From: Clostridia bacterium | GTDB taxonomy: Bacteria; Bacillota; Clostridia; Oscillospirales; CAG-382 | DNA length: 34,135 nucleotides | NCBI GenBank assembly: GCA_017456765.1 | Contig: JAFTIR010000038.1 | Location: 1 to 34,135, forward strand | Direction: 5' to 3' | In this document: positions 8,288 through 15,557 of the stretch, in pieces | How positions within the stretch are numbered: the stretch's first letter is position 1 | How the letters are laid out: each line of letters begins with the position of its first letter | Made by a program: the position numbers and the translations under genes | The notes under the pieces: generated by a model | What the model was told of the DNA's origin: nothing | The model's database searches: none | Seen by the model: the letters and a program-made list of their open reading frames with translations, nothing else

Positions 8288-9283
8288 ATGAAAAAAATCC
8301 GCTATTTCCTGATGGGTGTTGCCATAGCACTTTTTGTGTCTTTAAGCACCTTTGCCTACAATATCACAGGTTGGATGTTCGGTGTAGGTTTTCTTCCTGA
8401 ATTTCCCGTGACTGTGAATGGTCAGGAGTATAATTATAACGAGTACGAAGAATATCCTTTGTTTGTAAATGGCGGTGTGACATACTTTCCGCTGACCTAT
8501 AATAACGCTTTGCTTCTAAATCTTATTCCCGAATATGATGCTGAAAACCCACTGAGCATTGCCTTTACAAGAGGTAATCCCGAAGAGCCAAAGCAGATTT
8601 TCAAAAAGATTCTTATAAAGGCTGTCGAAGACCCCCTTGAAGCACAAACGCCTGACAGAGACACTAATATATATCAGGTTCATTACCCAAGATCCGAAAA
8701 GAATGAGCCGAGTCTTAATGCAAATTCATATGGTGGATGGTACTTTGACCATCTTGGAGTCAATATCACAATTGATGGCAAAGAGCTTGATGAGCTTCTT
8801 GACTATCCGCTTGTGTATTACAGAAATATGTGGTATCTTCCTCTTACATGGAATGTTGTGACAGAGATTCTCGGCGGAACTATGAGCTTTGACTTTGAGA
8901 ACGGGCTGGATGTTCGTGTGAATAATTATTTTACCACACTCAATGAAACTGAGAATATTACATATACCGAGGGTGTGTTCGTAAGAAGCTGGAAAGAAAA
9001 CCACACCTGTTATATCAAAGACGACTTGACCGTTTCCCTGACAACGAGTTATCACGGACTTGTCGGCACGGTGTACGGTAATCTTGAGATACGCAAAGGC
9101 GAAACCGTACTAAAACCGCATGGAAATTTCGGTGTATATCAGGGAACACCCCAATTCAAACTTGCACCTCAGTTTACTGTTGACGGAAATAAGATTAAAA
9201 CCTTTGTTTCAAATGAATATAGAGGACAAAACCCAAAACCCTGTATTGTTGATATTGAAAAAGGCGAAGTTACTGAAGTGTGA
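8288..9283 (+). CDS. Secreted protein with degenerate stalk-like repeats, function unknown
   Basis: About 331 aa. A Sec signal (MKKIRYFLMGVAIALFVSLSTFA) is cleaved before YNITG. Two parts look like diverged stalk (Cu_amine_oxidN1-like) motifs. One is FPVTVNGQEY... followed by YPLFVNGGVTYFPLTYNNALLLNL; the other is VNITIDGKELDE... followed by YPLVYYRNMWYLPLTWNVVTEILGG. Each gives a ligand strand, then a 'YfPLT' strand, then a helix. The C-terminal ~100 residues are beta-rich with no motif I recognise. ATG 8288 is preferred to ATG 8282 because AAGGAGG ends 7 bases before it. The gene has its own promoter and ends at a dispersed palindromic element. No enzyme activity can be assigned. Confidence 0.72.
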   Translation: MKKIRYFLMGVAIALFVSLSTFAYNITGWMFGVGFLPEFPVTVNGQEYNYNEYEEYPLFVNGGVTYFPLTYNNALLLNLIPEYDAENPLSIAFTRGNPEEPKQIFKKILIKAVEDPLEAQTPDRDTNIYQVHYPRSEKNEPSLNANSYGGWYFDHLGVNITIDGKELDELLDYPLVYYRNMWYLPLTWNVVTEILGGTMSFDFENGLDVRVNNYFTTLNETENITYTEGVFVRSWKENHTCYIKDDLTVSLTTSYHGLVGTVYGNLEIRKGETVLKPHGNFGVYQGTPQFKLAPQFTVDGNKIKTFVSNEYRGQNPKPCIVDIEKGEVTEV

Positions 9284-9288
9284 ATTGT

Positions 9289-9430
9289 GGCTCCCTCCGG
9301 GAGGGAGCTGTCAGCGTATGCTGACTGAGGGAGAAAGCGGTACTTTTGATATTTGAAATACCAAGGACACGCAGGCTCCTTCCGTCACGACCTTGTCGTG
9401 CCACCTTCCTCTCGGAGGAAGGCTTTTCAG
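9289..9430 (+). repeat. Dispersed intergenic palindromic element (multi-hairpin)
   Basis: A compact run of hairpins with no coding sense. GGCTCCCTC/GAGGGAGC lies at 9289-9308, GTCAGC-GTAT-GCTGAC at 9310-9325, CACGAC-CTT-GTCGTG at 9386-9400 and CCTTCCTC-TCG-GAGGAAGG at 9404-9422, followed by CTTTTC. The 'ggctccctccgggagggagc...gctgactgagggag...ccttcctc' pattern resembles the non-coding palindromic repeats scattered through Clostridia genomes. That match is from memory and was not searched. The last hairpin with its T run can serve as terminator of the preceding gene. Confidence 0.7.
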
Positions 9431-9451
9431 AAATCATAATGCCAATAATAA

Positions 9452-9476
9452 AAGGCACAGCCGACGGCTGTGCCTT
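9452..9476 (-). terminator. Terminator of the oadB unit
   Basis: Perfect 11-bp stem AAGGCACAGCC / GGCTGTGCCTT with a 3-base loop. The T run is on the minus-strand side, fitting the end of the oadB-small subunit transcript. Confidence 0.82.
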
Positions 9477-9498
9477 AATTTATATCCTAATCCGATAA

Positions 9499-9648
9499 TT
9501 ACTTGTTGTCACCCGATTTGCCGATTTTCGCAAGAAGATAAACAGCAAGAATGATAATGCCGATAACAATGAATATACCGAGCATACCCTGACCCATGTA
9601 CTTAAGGTTTTCTATGAAAGCCATAGGATTGAATGTCATGTTTCCCAT
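9499..9648 (-). CDS. 49-aa single-span membrane protein, OadG-like small subunit
   Basis: A 49-codon ORF with AAGGAG about 10 bases before its ATG (9648). It lies 20 bases downstream of oadB on the same strand. It encodes a short N-terminus (MGNMTFNPMAFIENLKYMGQ), one membrane helix (GMLGIFIVIGIIILAVYLLA) and a tail, KIGKSGDNK. The position next to oadB and the 'GmlgifiviGiiil' helix resemble gamma subunits of Na+-pumping decarboxylases, which assemble the complex. Usual gamma subunits are longer (about 80 aa or more) and carry a C-terminal metal-binding tail that is missing here. The gamma-like role is inference; the ORF itself is well supported by its ribosome site and context. Confidence 0.75.
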   Translation of the reverse strand: MGNMTFNPMAFIENLKYMGQGMLGIFIVIGIIILAVYLLAKIGKSGDNK

Positions 9649-9668
9649 AATTATTTATCTCCTTTCGA

Positions 9669-10802
9669 TTACATAAAGAAGTTGAGGATAAGACCGCCTG
9701 CGATAACAGAAGCAATCTGACCCGATACATTTACACCGATTGAATGCATGAGAAGGAAGTTCTGATTGTCCTCAGCAAGACCAAGCTTGTGAACAACTCT
9801 TCCCGACATGGGGAATGCGGAAATACCTGCAGCACCAATCATGGGGTTTAATTTCTTGTCCTTGGGAAGGAATACGTTGAGAAGCTTTGCAAAGAGCACG
9901 CCGCCTGCTGTATCGAAGATGAAAGCGAAAAGACCAAGACCGAGAATGAGAAGCGTTGCGGGCTGGAGGAACTTTTCTGCAACCATCTGGTTTGCGATTG
10001 TAAAGCCGAGGAAGATTGTAATGAGGTTTGCAAGAACATGCTGTGCTGTATCCGAAAGAGAATCAAGCACGCCGCACTCACGGATAAGGTTACCGAACAT
10101 AAGGAAACCGATAAGAGATGCGGAAGAGGGAGCAACGATGCCTGCTACGATTGTGATGATGATGGGGAAAAGAATCTTTGTAAGCTTTGAAACCTGAATG
10201 CTTGAATTGTCCATGCGGATTCTTCTCTCATTCTTTGTTGTGAGAGCCTTGATAACGGGGGGCTGAATGATAGGCACAAGAGCCATGTAGGAGTATGCCG
10301 CAACCATGATAGCACCCTGATACTGAGAACCTAATTTGTTTGCAACAACGATTGCAGTAGGTCCGTCGGCAGCACCGATGATACCGATTGAAGCTGCGTC
10401 GTTGATGGGGAAGAACATTGATGCAAGACAGAAGGTAAAGAAGATACCGAACTGTGCAGCAGCACCGAAAATCATAAGCTTGGGGTTTGAAAGTACGGGA
10501 CCGAAGTCAATCATGGCACCGATACCGATGAAAAGAATAAGTGGGAAAAGCTCGTTTGCAATACCTGCTTCAAAGAGCGTTGTGATTGCACCGTGTTCGA
10601 TTTCTCCGCCGATAAGCTGGTCAATTGCGCCCGAAAGGGGAATGTTTACAAGGATTGTACCAAAGCCCATAGGGAGAAGAAGTGTAGGCTCCATGTCCTT
10701 TTTGATAGCAAGGTAAATGAGAATACCGCCGATAATCCACATAACTACCTGCTGCCACTGGAGGGTGAGTACATTGCCGAACAAATCTGAAAAAATGTTC
10801 AT
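9669..10802 (-). CDS. oadB: Sodium ion-translocating decarboxylase beta subunit
   Basis: 377 aa, about nine or more membrane segments. The family core motif GAADGPTAIVVANKLG (about residues 143-158, with the essential Asp146) and the C-terminal MIGAAGISAFPMSGRVV helix are present. In known complexes this subunit decarboxylates carboxybiotin and couples it to Na+ export (oxaloacetate, methylmalonyl-CoA or glutaconyl-CoA decarboxylases). AAGGAG lies 8 bases before ATG 10802. No carboxyltransferase (alpha) or biotin carrier gene is nearby; only the 49-aa protein follows. The transcript starts at a strong promoter and passes through a yybP-ykoY riboswitch (10837-10967), so expression should respond to Mn2+. 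The substrate cannot be assigned, and the lone-subunit context leaves open a role outside the classical complex. Confidence 0.93.
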   Translation of the reverse strand: MNIFSDLFGNVLTLQWQQVVMWIIGGILIYLAIKKDMEPTLLLPMGFGTILVNIPLSGAIDQLIGGEIEHGAITTLFEAGIANELFPLILFIGIGAMIDFGPVLSNPKLMIFGAAAQFGIFFTFCLASMFFPINDAASIGIIGAADGPTAIVVANKLGSQYQGAIMVAAYSYMALVPIIQPPVIKALTTKNERRIRMDNSSIQVSKLTKILFPIIITIVAGIVAPSSASLIGFLMFGNLIRECGVLDSLSDTAQHVLANLITIFLGFTIANQMVAEKFLQPATLLILGLGLFAFIFDTAGGVLFAKLLNVFLPKDKKLNPMIGAAGISAFPMSGRVVHKLGLAEDNQNFLLMHSIGVNVSGQIASVIAGGLILNFFM

Positions 10803-10836
10803 GTGTTTGTCTCCTTTGATTCTTAAATTTCAGCAC

Positions 10837-10881
10837 AAAAAAAGAAAACCCTTACCCAAAGCGAAAAGCTCTAAGTAAAAG
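10837..10881 (-). terminator. Riboswitch-controlled terminator
   Basis: On the minus strand, arms 10881-10868 and 10862-10849 pair over 14 bp (including G-U pairs) around the loop TTTTC, followed by TTTTCTTTTTTT (10848-10837). The 5' arm overlaps the 3' strand of aptamer P1. Confidence 0.85.
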
Positions 10882-10967
10882 TCTTGCCGTTGAAAGTCTG
10901 TGCGGACAAAAAGTCGTATTGACGCAACACACTCCGACAAAAGTCGGTAGCTACTCCCTTTGTACTG
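10837..10967 (-). promoter_or_regulatory. yybP-ykoY (Mn2+) riboswitch in the oadB leader
   Basis: On the minus strand the leader contains AAAGGGAGTAGC near its 5' end, GCGTCAATACG in the middle and CAACGGCAAGAC near its 3' end. These are the conserved loop sequences of the yybP-ykoY Mn2+ aptamer as I remember it. P1 pairs AGTA-c-AAAG (10966-10958) with CTTTTACT (10881-10874), one bulged C. The same CTTTTACT is the 5' arm of a 14-bp terminator stem, so aptamer and terminator are mutually exclusive. Metal-bound aptamer should therefore allow transcription (an ON switch). The fit to the family is strong, though not checked with a covariance model. Confidence 0.85.
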
Positions 10968-10987
10968 ATGTTAAATTTTACCTACAT

Positions 10988-11016
10988 ATTATAGTTGATA
11001 TAGCGAAAAATGTCAA
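10988..11016 (-). promoter_or_regulatory. Sigma-A promoter of the riboswitch-oadB transcript
   Basis: On the minus strand, perfect TTGACA (11016-11011), a 17-base spacer and perfect TATAAT (10993-10988). It places the transcript start about 15 bases before the aptamer. Confidence 0.9.
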
Positions 11017-11063
11017 GAGTTTTTTTATAGTGATTTCTTTTTGCCATAAATTTTAAAAACCTG

Positions 11064-11092
11064 TTGATTAAAGTGCATGTTTGTGGTATTAT
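11064..11092 (+). promoter_or_regulatory. Promoter of the HAD/AEC pair
   Basis: TTGATT at 11064-11069, a 17-base spacer and TATTAT at 11087-11092. The predicted transcript start (~11099) lies after ATG 11077, supporting the GTG start at 11113. The rest of 10803-11112 is taken up by the riboswitch leader and this divergent promoter pair. Confidence 0.6.
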
Positions 11093-11112
11093 TAAGAATC
11101 AGAGGTGATAAG

Positions 11113-11682
11113 GTGAACGTATACGACTTTGATAATACAATATACCGCGGAGAAAGTACTCTTGACTATTACTTTTTCTGCGTAAAGCATCACCCGAAAC
11201 TTATAAGATTTGTTTTTATTATACTCTTTGAGCTCGTAAAATATAAGCTGTGCCTCGTTTCGGAAGAGGAGCTTATGTCTCTTTGCGAAAAGTATGTAAT
11301 GGCGTTTCTTAAAGATTGCCCGGACAGTGAAGAACTTGCCGAAAAATTCTGGCAAAGGAATTTTAAGAAAATCAAGGGATTCTACGGTGAGCTTCATAAA
11401 GAGGACGATGTTATAATTTCCGCCTCCTTCGGCTTTATGCTAAGACCCGTAATGAAAAGACTTGGTGTTCATGAGCTTGTTTGCTCGGAAGTAAATCTTG
11501 AGACAGGAGAAATAGAAAGACTTTGCTTCAGACGCAATAAAAAAACTCTTTATGATGAGCTTTACGGAAAGGAAATAGATAATTTCTATACGGATTCCCT
11601 TAATGATATGCCTCTTATTGAGGCGGCAAAATGTGCCTTTATCGTAAAGGGAGAAAAAATAGAAAAGTGGAGTGAAGGATAA
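11113..11682 (+). CDS. HAD-IB family phosphatase (phosphoserine phosphatase-like)
   Basis: About 189 aa. The N-terminus carries HAD motif I, DFDNT (residues 5-9, Asp nucleophile and acid/base Asp). Motif II Ser lies in IISASFGFML, and motif IV is YTDSLNDMPLIEAA, close to the 'DSxxDxpm' of HAD subclass IB. A helical cap follows motif I. Such enzymes hydrolyse small phosphomonoesters; the substrate is not evident. The GTG start is chosen because AGAGGTGA lies 5 bases upstream and the protein then begins VNVYDFD, normal for the family. The in-frame ATG 11077 has no ribosome site and lies upstream of the likely transcript start. Its stop overlaps the next start (TAATG), so translation is coupled to the AEC transporter. 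Confidence 0.85.
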   Translation: MNVYDFDNTIYRGESTLDYYFFCVKHHPKLIRFVFIILFELVKYKLCLVSEEELMSLCEKYVMAFLKDCPDSEELAEKFWQRNFKKIKGFYGELHKEDDVIISASFGFMLRPVMKRLGVHELVCSEVNLETGEIERLCFRRNKKTLYDELYGKEIDNFYTDSLNDMPLIEAAKCAFIVKGEKIEKWSEG

Positions 11683-12662
11683 TGCTTAATGATTTTTTGT
11701 ATGCCTTTAACGGCGTAATGCCTATATTTGTTGTGGCACTTGTCGGCTACATATTGAGACAGAAAAACTTTTTGACGGATGACTTTGTAAAGGTTGCGGA
11801 CAGGTTTGTTTTCCGAGTAATGCTTCCTTGCCTTTTGTTTACAAATGTTGCGTATACAGATATGTCAAGCGTGTCGGAGGACGATTTGACACTTATGGCT
11901 TTTGTTGTTCTTTCGGCACTTTTGCTTGTTGTTGCCCTTTGCCTTATAGTTCCGGTGTTTGTTAAAGACAGGGCAAAATGCGGCTCATTTATACAGGGCG
12001 TGTTTCGTTCAAATGTTGCATTTTTAGGTATTCCCTTTGCAATAAATCTTTTCGGAGAGCAGGGGGGAGCTCTTGCTTCCATGGTGCTTGCAGTAATTGT
12101 TCCTGCGTATAATGTTTATGCAGTTACGGTGCTTTGTATTTTCAATCCCGAAAAGGAAAATGAGAATATTTCAGTTGGTAAGCAGATAAAAAATATCCTG
12201 ATAGGAATTGTAAAAAACCCCCTTATTATTGCAATAGTTCTTGCTCTGCCCTTTGGCATTTTTGGAATTGGAGATAAAATTCCCGACTTTATTGAAGGCT
12301 CGCTCAGTTATTTTGCAAAGGCTTCCACAACCCTTGCACTTGTAACAATAGGTGCATCCTTCAAAATAAGTGACCTCCGCGGCAGAATCGGTCTTGCGTC
12401 TGTTGCAACGGTAATTAAAACCATTGTTTTGCCCGCATTGTTTATGCTGTTTACCCATTATGTGTTTGGCTTTTCGGGAGTACACCTCGGAATAATACTG
12501 ATTGTATTTGGCACTCCCACGGCAATAAGCAGCTATATTATGGCAAAGAATATGCACGCAGATGCATCCCTTGCGAACCAGATTGTCCTGCTTTCAACTC
12601 TTGCCAGTATGTTTACCATATTCATTTTCAGCTTTTTGCTCCGCAGAATGGGACTCGTTTGA
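11682..12662 (+). CDS. AEC family transporter (auxin efflux carrier-like permease)
   Basis: 326 aa, about ten membrane helices in two halves. Typical AEC features are the opening NGVMPIFVVALVGYILRQKNF, the central FRSNVAFLGIPFAINLFG (conserved N in a broken helix) and the late FGTPTAISSYIMAKNMHADA. Bacterial members carry small organic acids such as malate or malonate, or have unknown substrates. ATG 11682 overlaps the HAD stop codon. The pairing with a phosphatase suggests a shared small-molecule pathway, but nothing in the sequence names it. No terminator was seen after it; the rpmH promoter follows within 60 bases. Confidence 0.9.
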   Translation: MLNDFLYAFNGVMPIFVVALVGYILRQKNFLTDDFVKVADRFVFRVMLPCLLFTNVAYTDMSSVSEDDLTLMAFVVLSALLLVVALCLIVPVFVKDRAKCGSFIQGVFRSNVAFLGIPFAINLFGEQGGALASMVLAVIVPAYNVYAVTVLCIFNPEKENENISVGKQIKNILIGIVKNPLIIAIVLALPFGIFGIGDKIPDFIEGSLSYFAKASTTLALVTIGASFKISDLRGRIGLASVATVIKTIVLPALFMLFTHYVFGFSGVHLGIILIVFGTPTAISSYIMAKNMHADASLANQIVLLSTLASMFTIFIFSFLLRRMGLV

Positions 12663-12715
12663 TACTTTTAACAAAAAATTAAAACTTTTTTGGAATCATT
12701 TAGTAAAGAAAACTA

Positions 12716-12744
12716 TTGACAAAACGGGGAATGTGGTGTATACT
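12716..12744 (+). promoter_or_regulatory. Sigma-A promoter of rpmH
   Basis: TTGACA at 12716-12721, a 17-base spacer and TATACT at 12739-12744. This is a strong promoter fitting a ribosomal protein gene, with a leader of about 70 bases. Confidence 0.85.
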
Positions 12745-12820
12745 ATCATAGTAATTTGTAAAGGTATGCAATGAAATGTTAATATATGTTTCGATGCGGT
12801 GAAAGAGAGGTGCAATCGTA

Positions 12821-12955
12821 ATGGTAAGAACATATCAGCCTAAGAAGCGTACAAGAAAGATTGAGCACGGCTTCAGAAAGCGTATGAAAACTGCTAACGG
12901 CAGAAAGGTATTAAAGAGAAGACGCGCTAAGGGAAGAGCGAGACTCACATACTAA
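12821..12955 (+). CDS. rpmH: 50S ribosomal protein L34
   Basis: A 44-aa, very basic protein ([20 protein letters not shown] at the N-terminus, then [24 protein letters not shown]). This is the standard L34 sequence and length. L34 is a component of the large ribosomal subunit. AGAGAGGTG precedes the start. It heads the conserved rpmH-rnpA-yidD-yidC-jag block. Unusually, its upstream neighbour is an AEC transporter rather than dnaA. Confidence 0.98.
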   Translation: MVRTYQPKKRTRKIEHGFRKRMKTANGRKVLKRRRAKGRARLTY

Positions 12956-12975
12956 TTGCAGTCAAAAACATAAAG

Positions 12976-13013
12976 GGTGGAGTCCACTAAGCGCTGCGGA
13001 CTTCACCTTTTTT
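12976..13013 (+). terminator. Terminator/attenuator between rpmH and rnpA
   Basis: 10-bp stem GGTGGAGTCC (12976-12985) / GGACTTCACC (12998-13007) followed by six T. Partial termination here would give more L34 than RnpA mRNA, a known need since L34 is used at ribosome level. Confidence 0.8.
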
Positions 13014-13039
13014 ACGTTTGACGGAAAAGTAGAGAGAAA

Positions 13040-13405
13040 ATGAACAGAAAACTGTATCCGCTGTGTGAGAACCATATGTTTCTTAAAGCATATAGAAAAG
13101 GCACAAGCGGAGTTAATAAATATACTGCGGTTTATGTACTGAAGAATTACCGCACAAATAAAGACGGAAGCCCAATGCACACAAAGCTCGGCATTGCAAT
13201 AAACGCAAAGCTTGGCAAAGCGTGCAAACGAAGCAGGGTGAAAAGAATAATAAGGGAAGCCTACAGGGCAAACCTTGATAAACTTCGTGACGGATATATT
13301 GTGATTATTGCGGCAAGGGCAGCAATTTTCTCAAAGAATGTCAAGAGTACGGACGTTGAAAAACAGCTGTCTGTGACAATGTCAAGGCTCGGGGTGCTTG
13401 AGTGA
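13040..13405 (+). CDS. rnpA: Ribonuclease P protein component
   Basis: 121 aa. It binds the RNase P RNA and helps 5' tRNA processing. The family RNR-type signature is present as KLGKACKRSRVKRIIREAYR (about residues 55-74), within a basic alpha/beta domain beginning MNRKLYPLCENHMFLKAYRKG. GTAGAGAG lies before ATG 13040. It shares the rpmH transcript through the attenuator, and its stop overlaps the yidD start (TGATG). The loop NYRTNKDGSPMHT is longer than in B. subtilis. Confidence 0.95.
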   Translation: MNRKLYPLCENHMFLKAYRKGTSGVNKYTAVYVLKNYRTNKDGSPMHTKLGIAINAKLGKACKRSRVKRIIREAYRANLDKLRDGYIVIIAARAAIFSKNVKSTDVEKQLSVTMSRLGVLE

Positions 13406-13671
13406 TGAAGCACGTTTGTATTTTTTTGATAGAGCTTTATAGAAAGTATATATCCCCACTGAAAAGAAAACCGACCTGTAGGTTTTATCCGTCCTGCTCG
13501 TGCTATGCAATTGATGCATATAAGAAGCACGGATTTTTTGGCGGAAGCTATCTTACTTTCAAAAGAATAGTGAGATGTAATCCGCTTTGTAAAGGCGGCA
13601 TTGATAAGGTGCCGGAAAAAATTGTATTCGGAAAAAATAAATCCACGGACAGTAGTATGAATGGAGAATAA
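13405..13671 (+). CDS. yidD: Membrane protein insertion efficiency factor YidD
   Basis: About 88 aa. The family core is complete: LIELYRKYISPLKRKPTCRF, YPSCSCYAIDAYKKHGFFGG and RIVRCNPLCKGGIDKVP, including the conserved cysteines. YidD is a small amphipathic protein at the inner face of the membrane that aids YidC-dependent insertion. The ATG at 13405 overlaps the rnpA stop. A GTG at 13402 is an alternative that adds one residue. It lies directly before yidC, as in most bacteria. Confidence 0.95.
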   Translation: MKHVCIFLIELYRKYISPLKRKPTCRFYPSCSCYAIDAYKKHGFFGGSYLTFKRIVRCNPLCKGGIDKVPEKIVFGKNKSTDSSMNGE

Positions 13672-13673
13672 AT

Positions 13674-14786
13674 ATGACAATTCCTGTAATATCTGACATA
13701 TTCGGCTGGCTTTTTAAACAGTTTTATGATTTGTCCCAGCAGAATTATCTTTTAACACTGTTTTTGTTTGCCCTTGTGATGAAGGTACTCCTTCTTCCTT
13801 TCGGTATAAAGCAGCAGAAAAACTCAATCAAACAGGCAAGACTGCGTCCAAAGGAAATGGCAATCAGAAATAAGTATAAGGGACGTAATGATAAGGCAAC
13901 TCAGCAGAAGCTGAGCGAAGAAATCATGAAGCTCTATCAAGAAGAAAACGTAAACCCCATGTCGGGTTGTCTTCCCATGCTTATCCAGCTTCCCATTCTC
14001 TTTGCTCTTTACGGAGTTATCATTAACCCAATTACCTATATTTCTTCACACGCATCTTCTGTTCAGAAACTTACAGCAGCATTTAAGGCGGCAAAGATTT
14101 CCGGAACAGGTACTCAGATTGATATAATCAGAGCTGTTACGAGAACTCCCGAAAAAATTGCGGCACATTTTAAGGGTGCGAACTTTGACGTGATTAAGAC
14201 AGAGCTTACCAGTATCGGTAAGTCCTTCAAAATCGGAAATCTTGACCTTATCGAGGAAGCAAGTTTCTCGTGGCCTCTTGTTTTAATCCCGATTTTAACA
14301 TTTGTATTTGCGTTTGCAAGCACAAAGATTATCCGTAAATTCACGTATCAGCCATCTACAGGCGATGCTTCCACCCAGGCAAGCATGGGCATGATGGACT
14401 GGATGATGCCTCTTCTTTCGGTATACATTTCCTTCCAGTTTGCAGCTGCAATTGCAGTTTACTGGATGTTCCAGAATATCCTTTCTGCGGCTCAGCAGAT
14501 ACTTCTTTATAAGCTTTATCCCGTGCCTGTAATTACAGAGGAACAGATAAGGGAAGCAGAGCTTCAGCTCAAGGGAAAGAGCAAGCAGCACAGCAAGAAA
14601 AAGGACGCTGTGGCGGCTGATGATTATGTTATTGACGACTACGATAAAACTGTAGAAAAAGATAAGTCCGGCAGTCATCAGAAGAAGCAGGATGGTATTA
14701 TGTCCTCCCGTAAGGCAGGTATAAGCCCCAAGGTTAAGAAGATGTACGCTATCGGCAAAAAGCTTCACGCAAGAAAGAAAATTTGA
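13674..14786 (+). CDS. yidC: YidC/Oxa1 family membrane protein insertase
   Basis: 370 aa. The YidC core is present: a first helix LLTLFLFALVMKVLLLPFGI, a cytoplasmic helical hairpin (KQARLRPKEMAIRNKYKG to LYQEENVNP), MSGCLPMLIQLPILFALYGV, and later helices (SFSWPLVLIPILTFVFAF, MDWMMPLLSVYISFQFAAAI, YWMFQNILSAAQQILLYKL). It inserts membrane proteins alone or with Sec. Between the second and third helices sits an external insert of about 95 residues (about 120-210), larger than the loop in Bacillus SpoIIIJ. The C-terminus is a long Lys-rich tail, common in Gram-positive YidC for ribosome contact. No N-terminal lipoprotein Cys is present. GGAG lies 8 bases before ATG. Confidence 0.96.
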   Translation: MTIPVISDIFGWLFKQFYDLSQQNYLLTLFLFALVMKVLLLPFGIKQQKNSIKQARLRPKEMAIRNKYKGRNDKATQQKLSEEIMKLYQEENVNPMSGCLPMLIQLPILFALYGVIINPITYISSHASSVQKLTAAFKAAKISGTGTQIDIIRAVTRTPEKIAAHFKGANFDVIKTELTSIGKSFKIGNLDLIEEASFSWPLVLIPILTFVFAFASTKIIRKFTYQPSTGDASTQASMGMMDWMMPLLSVYISFQFAAAIAVYWMFQNILSAAQQILLYKLYPVPVITEEQIREAELQLKGKSKQHSKKKDAVAADDYVIDDYDKTVEKDKSGSHQKKQDGIMSSRKAGISPKVKKMYAIGKKLHARKKI

Positions 14787-14871
14787 GGAACCACCGCCTT
14801 GAAGTAAAACTTTCGGGCGGTTTCCGATTATTTATATTAAATGAGTTTCGATTTGAAGAAAGGAGAACGAA

Positions 14872-15552
14872 ATGGAAGTGATTGTAAGTGCAAAGACCGT
14901 TGAAGATGCAGTTGCTCTGGGCGCAAAGCAGCTCGGCAAACTTGTTTCTGAGGTCGACTACGAAGTTGTTGAAGAAGCGAAAAAAGGTTTTCTCGGAATG
15001 TTTTCTTCCGAAGCTACCGTAAAGGTAATTTCAAAGCTCACAATTCAGGATAAGATTGTTGAATTCCTCAATACTCTTATCAAGGATATGGGCGTTGATG
15101 CCGAATCAAAGGTGGTTAAGATTGAAGAGAATCTCGGCGAAAATGGTACTCTCGAAAAGGACATTTATGTTGATATTGAGGGTAAGGGACTCGGAATGAT
15201 TATCGGACGTCACGGAGATGTTCTTGATTCAATCCAGTACCTTTGCAATATTATTGCGGGCAGATTTCCCAAGAGCGGCGAAAAGCATGAATATGTGCGT
15301 ATCATTGTTGATGTAGAGAATTACCGCAGAAAGAGAGCAGATACACTCAAGGCTCTCGCAAGAAGAATGGCTGACAGAGTTCTTTCCTCCGGAAGAAATT
15401 ACACTCTCGAACCCATGAGCGGTTATGAAAGAAGAATCATTCATTCTGAAGTTCAGAACATTAAGGGTGTGCATACATACTCCATCGGCACCGAGGGTGA
15501 CAGAAGAGTAGTTGTTGCATACGGTGACGAAGTCGATAGCACAGAAGAATAA
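14872..15552 (+). CDS. jag: RNA-binding protein KhpB (Jag/EloR)
   Basis: 226 aa with the three usual domains. Jag-N comes first (residues 1-55, ending in the motif KKGFLGMF). A KH domain follows (about 80-150, GXXG-type loop in GLGMIIGRHGDVLDSIQYL). An R3H domain ends the protein (about 155-222; the R-x3-H motif is in YERRIIHSEV). In Firmicutes it works with KhpA as a global RNA binder that affects cell elongation and division. AAGGAGAACGAA lies before ATG 14872. The 85 bases after yidC hold an imperfect GC-rich hairpin (ACCGCC/GGCGGT) without a T run, so it is likely co-transcribed with yidC. Confidence 0.96.
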   Translation: MEVIVSAKTVEDAVALGAKQLGKLVSEVDYEVVEEAKKGFLGMFSSEATVKVISKLTIQDKIVEFLNTLIKDMGVDAESKVVKIEENLGENGTLEKDIYVDIEGKGLGMIIGRHGDVLDSIQYLCNIIAGRFPKSGEKHEYVRIIVDVENYRRKRADTLKALARRMADRVLSSGRNYTLEPMSGYERRIIHSEVQNIKGVHTYSIGTEGDRRVVVAYGDEVDSTEE

Positions 15553-15557
15553 AATTT

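Noticed and set aside
10803..10967. T-box or other amino-acid leader before oadB
   Set aside because: No T-box TGGNACC sequence or specifier arm; the conserved AAAGGGAGTAGC/GGCAAGAC pieces and P1-terminator overlap fit the Mn2+ riboswitch better.
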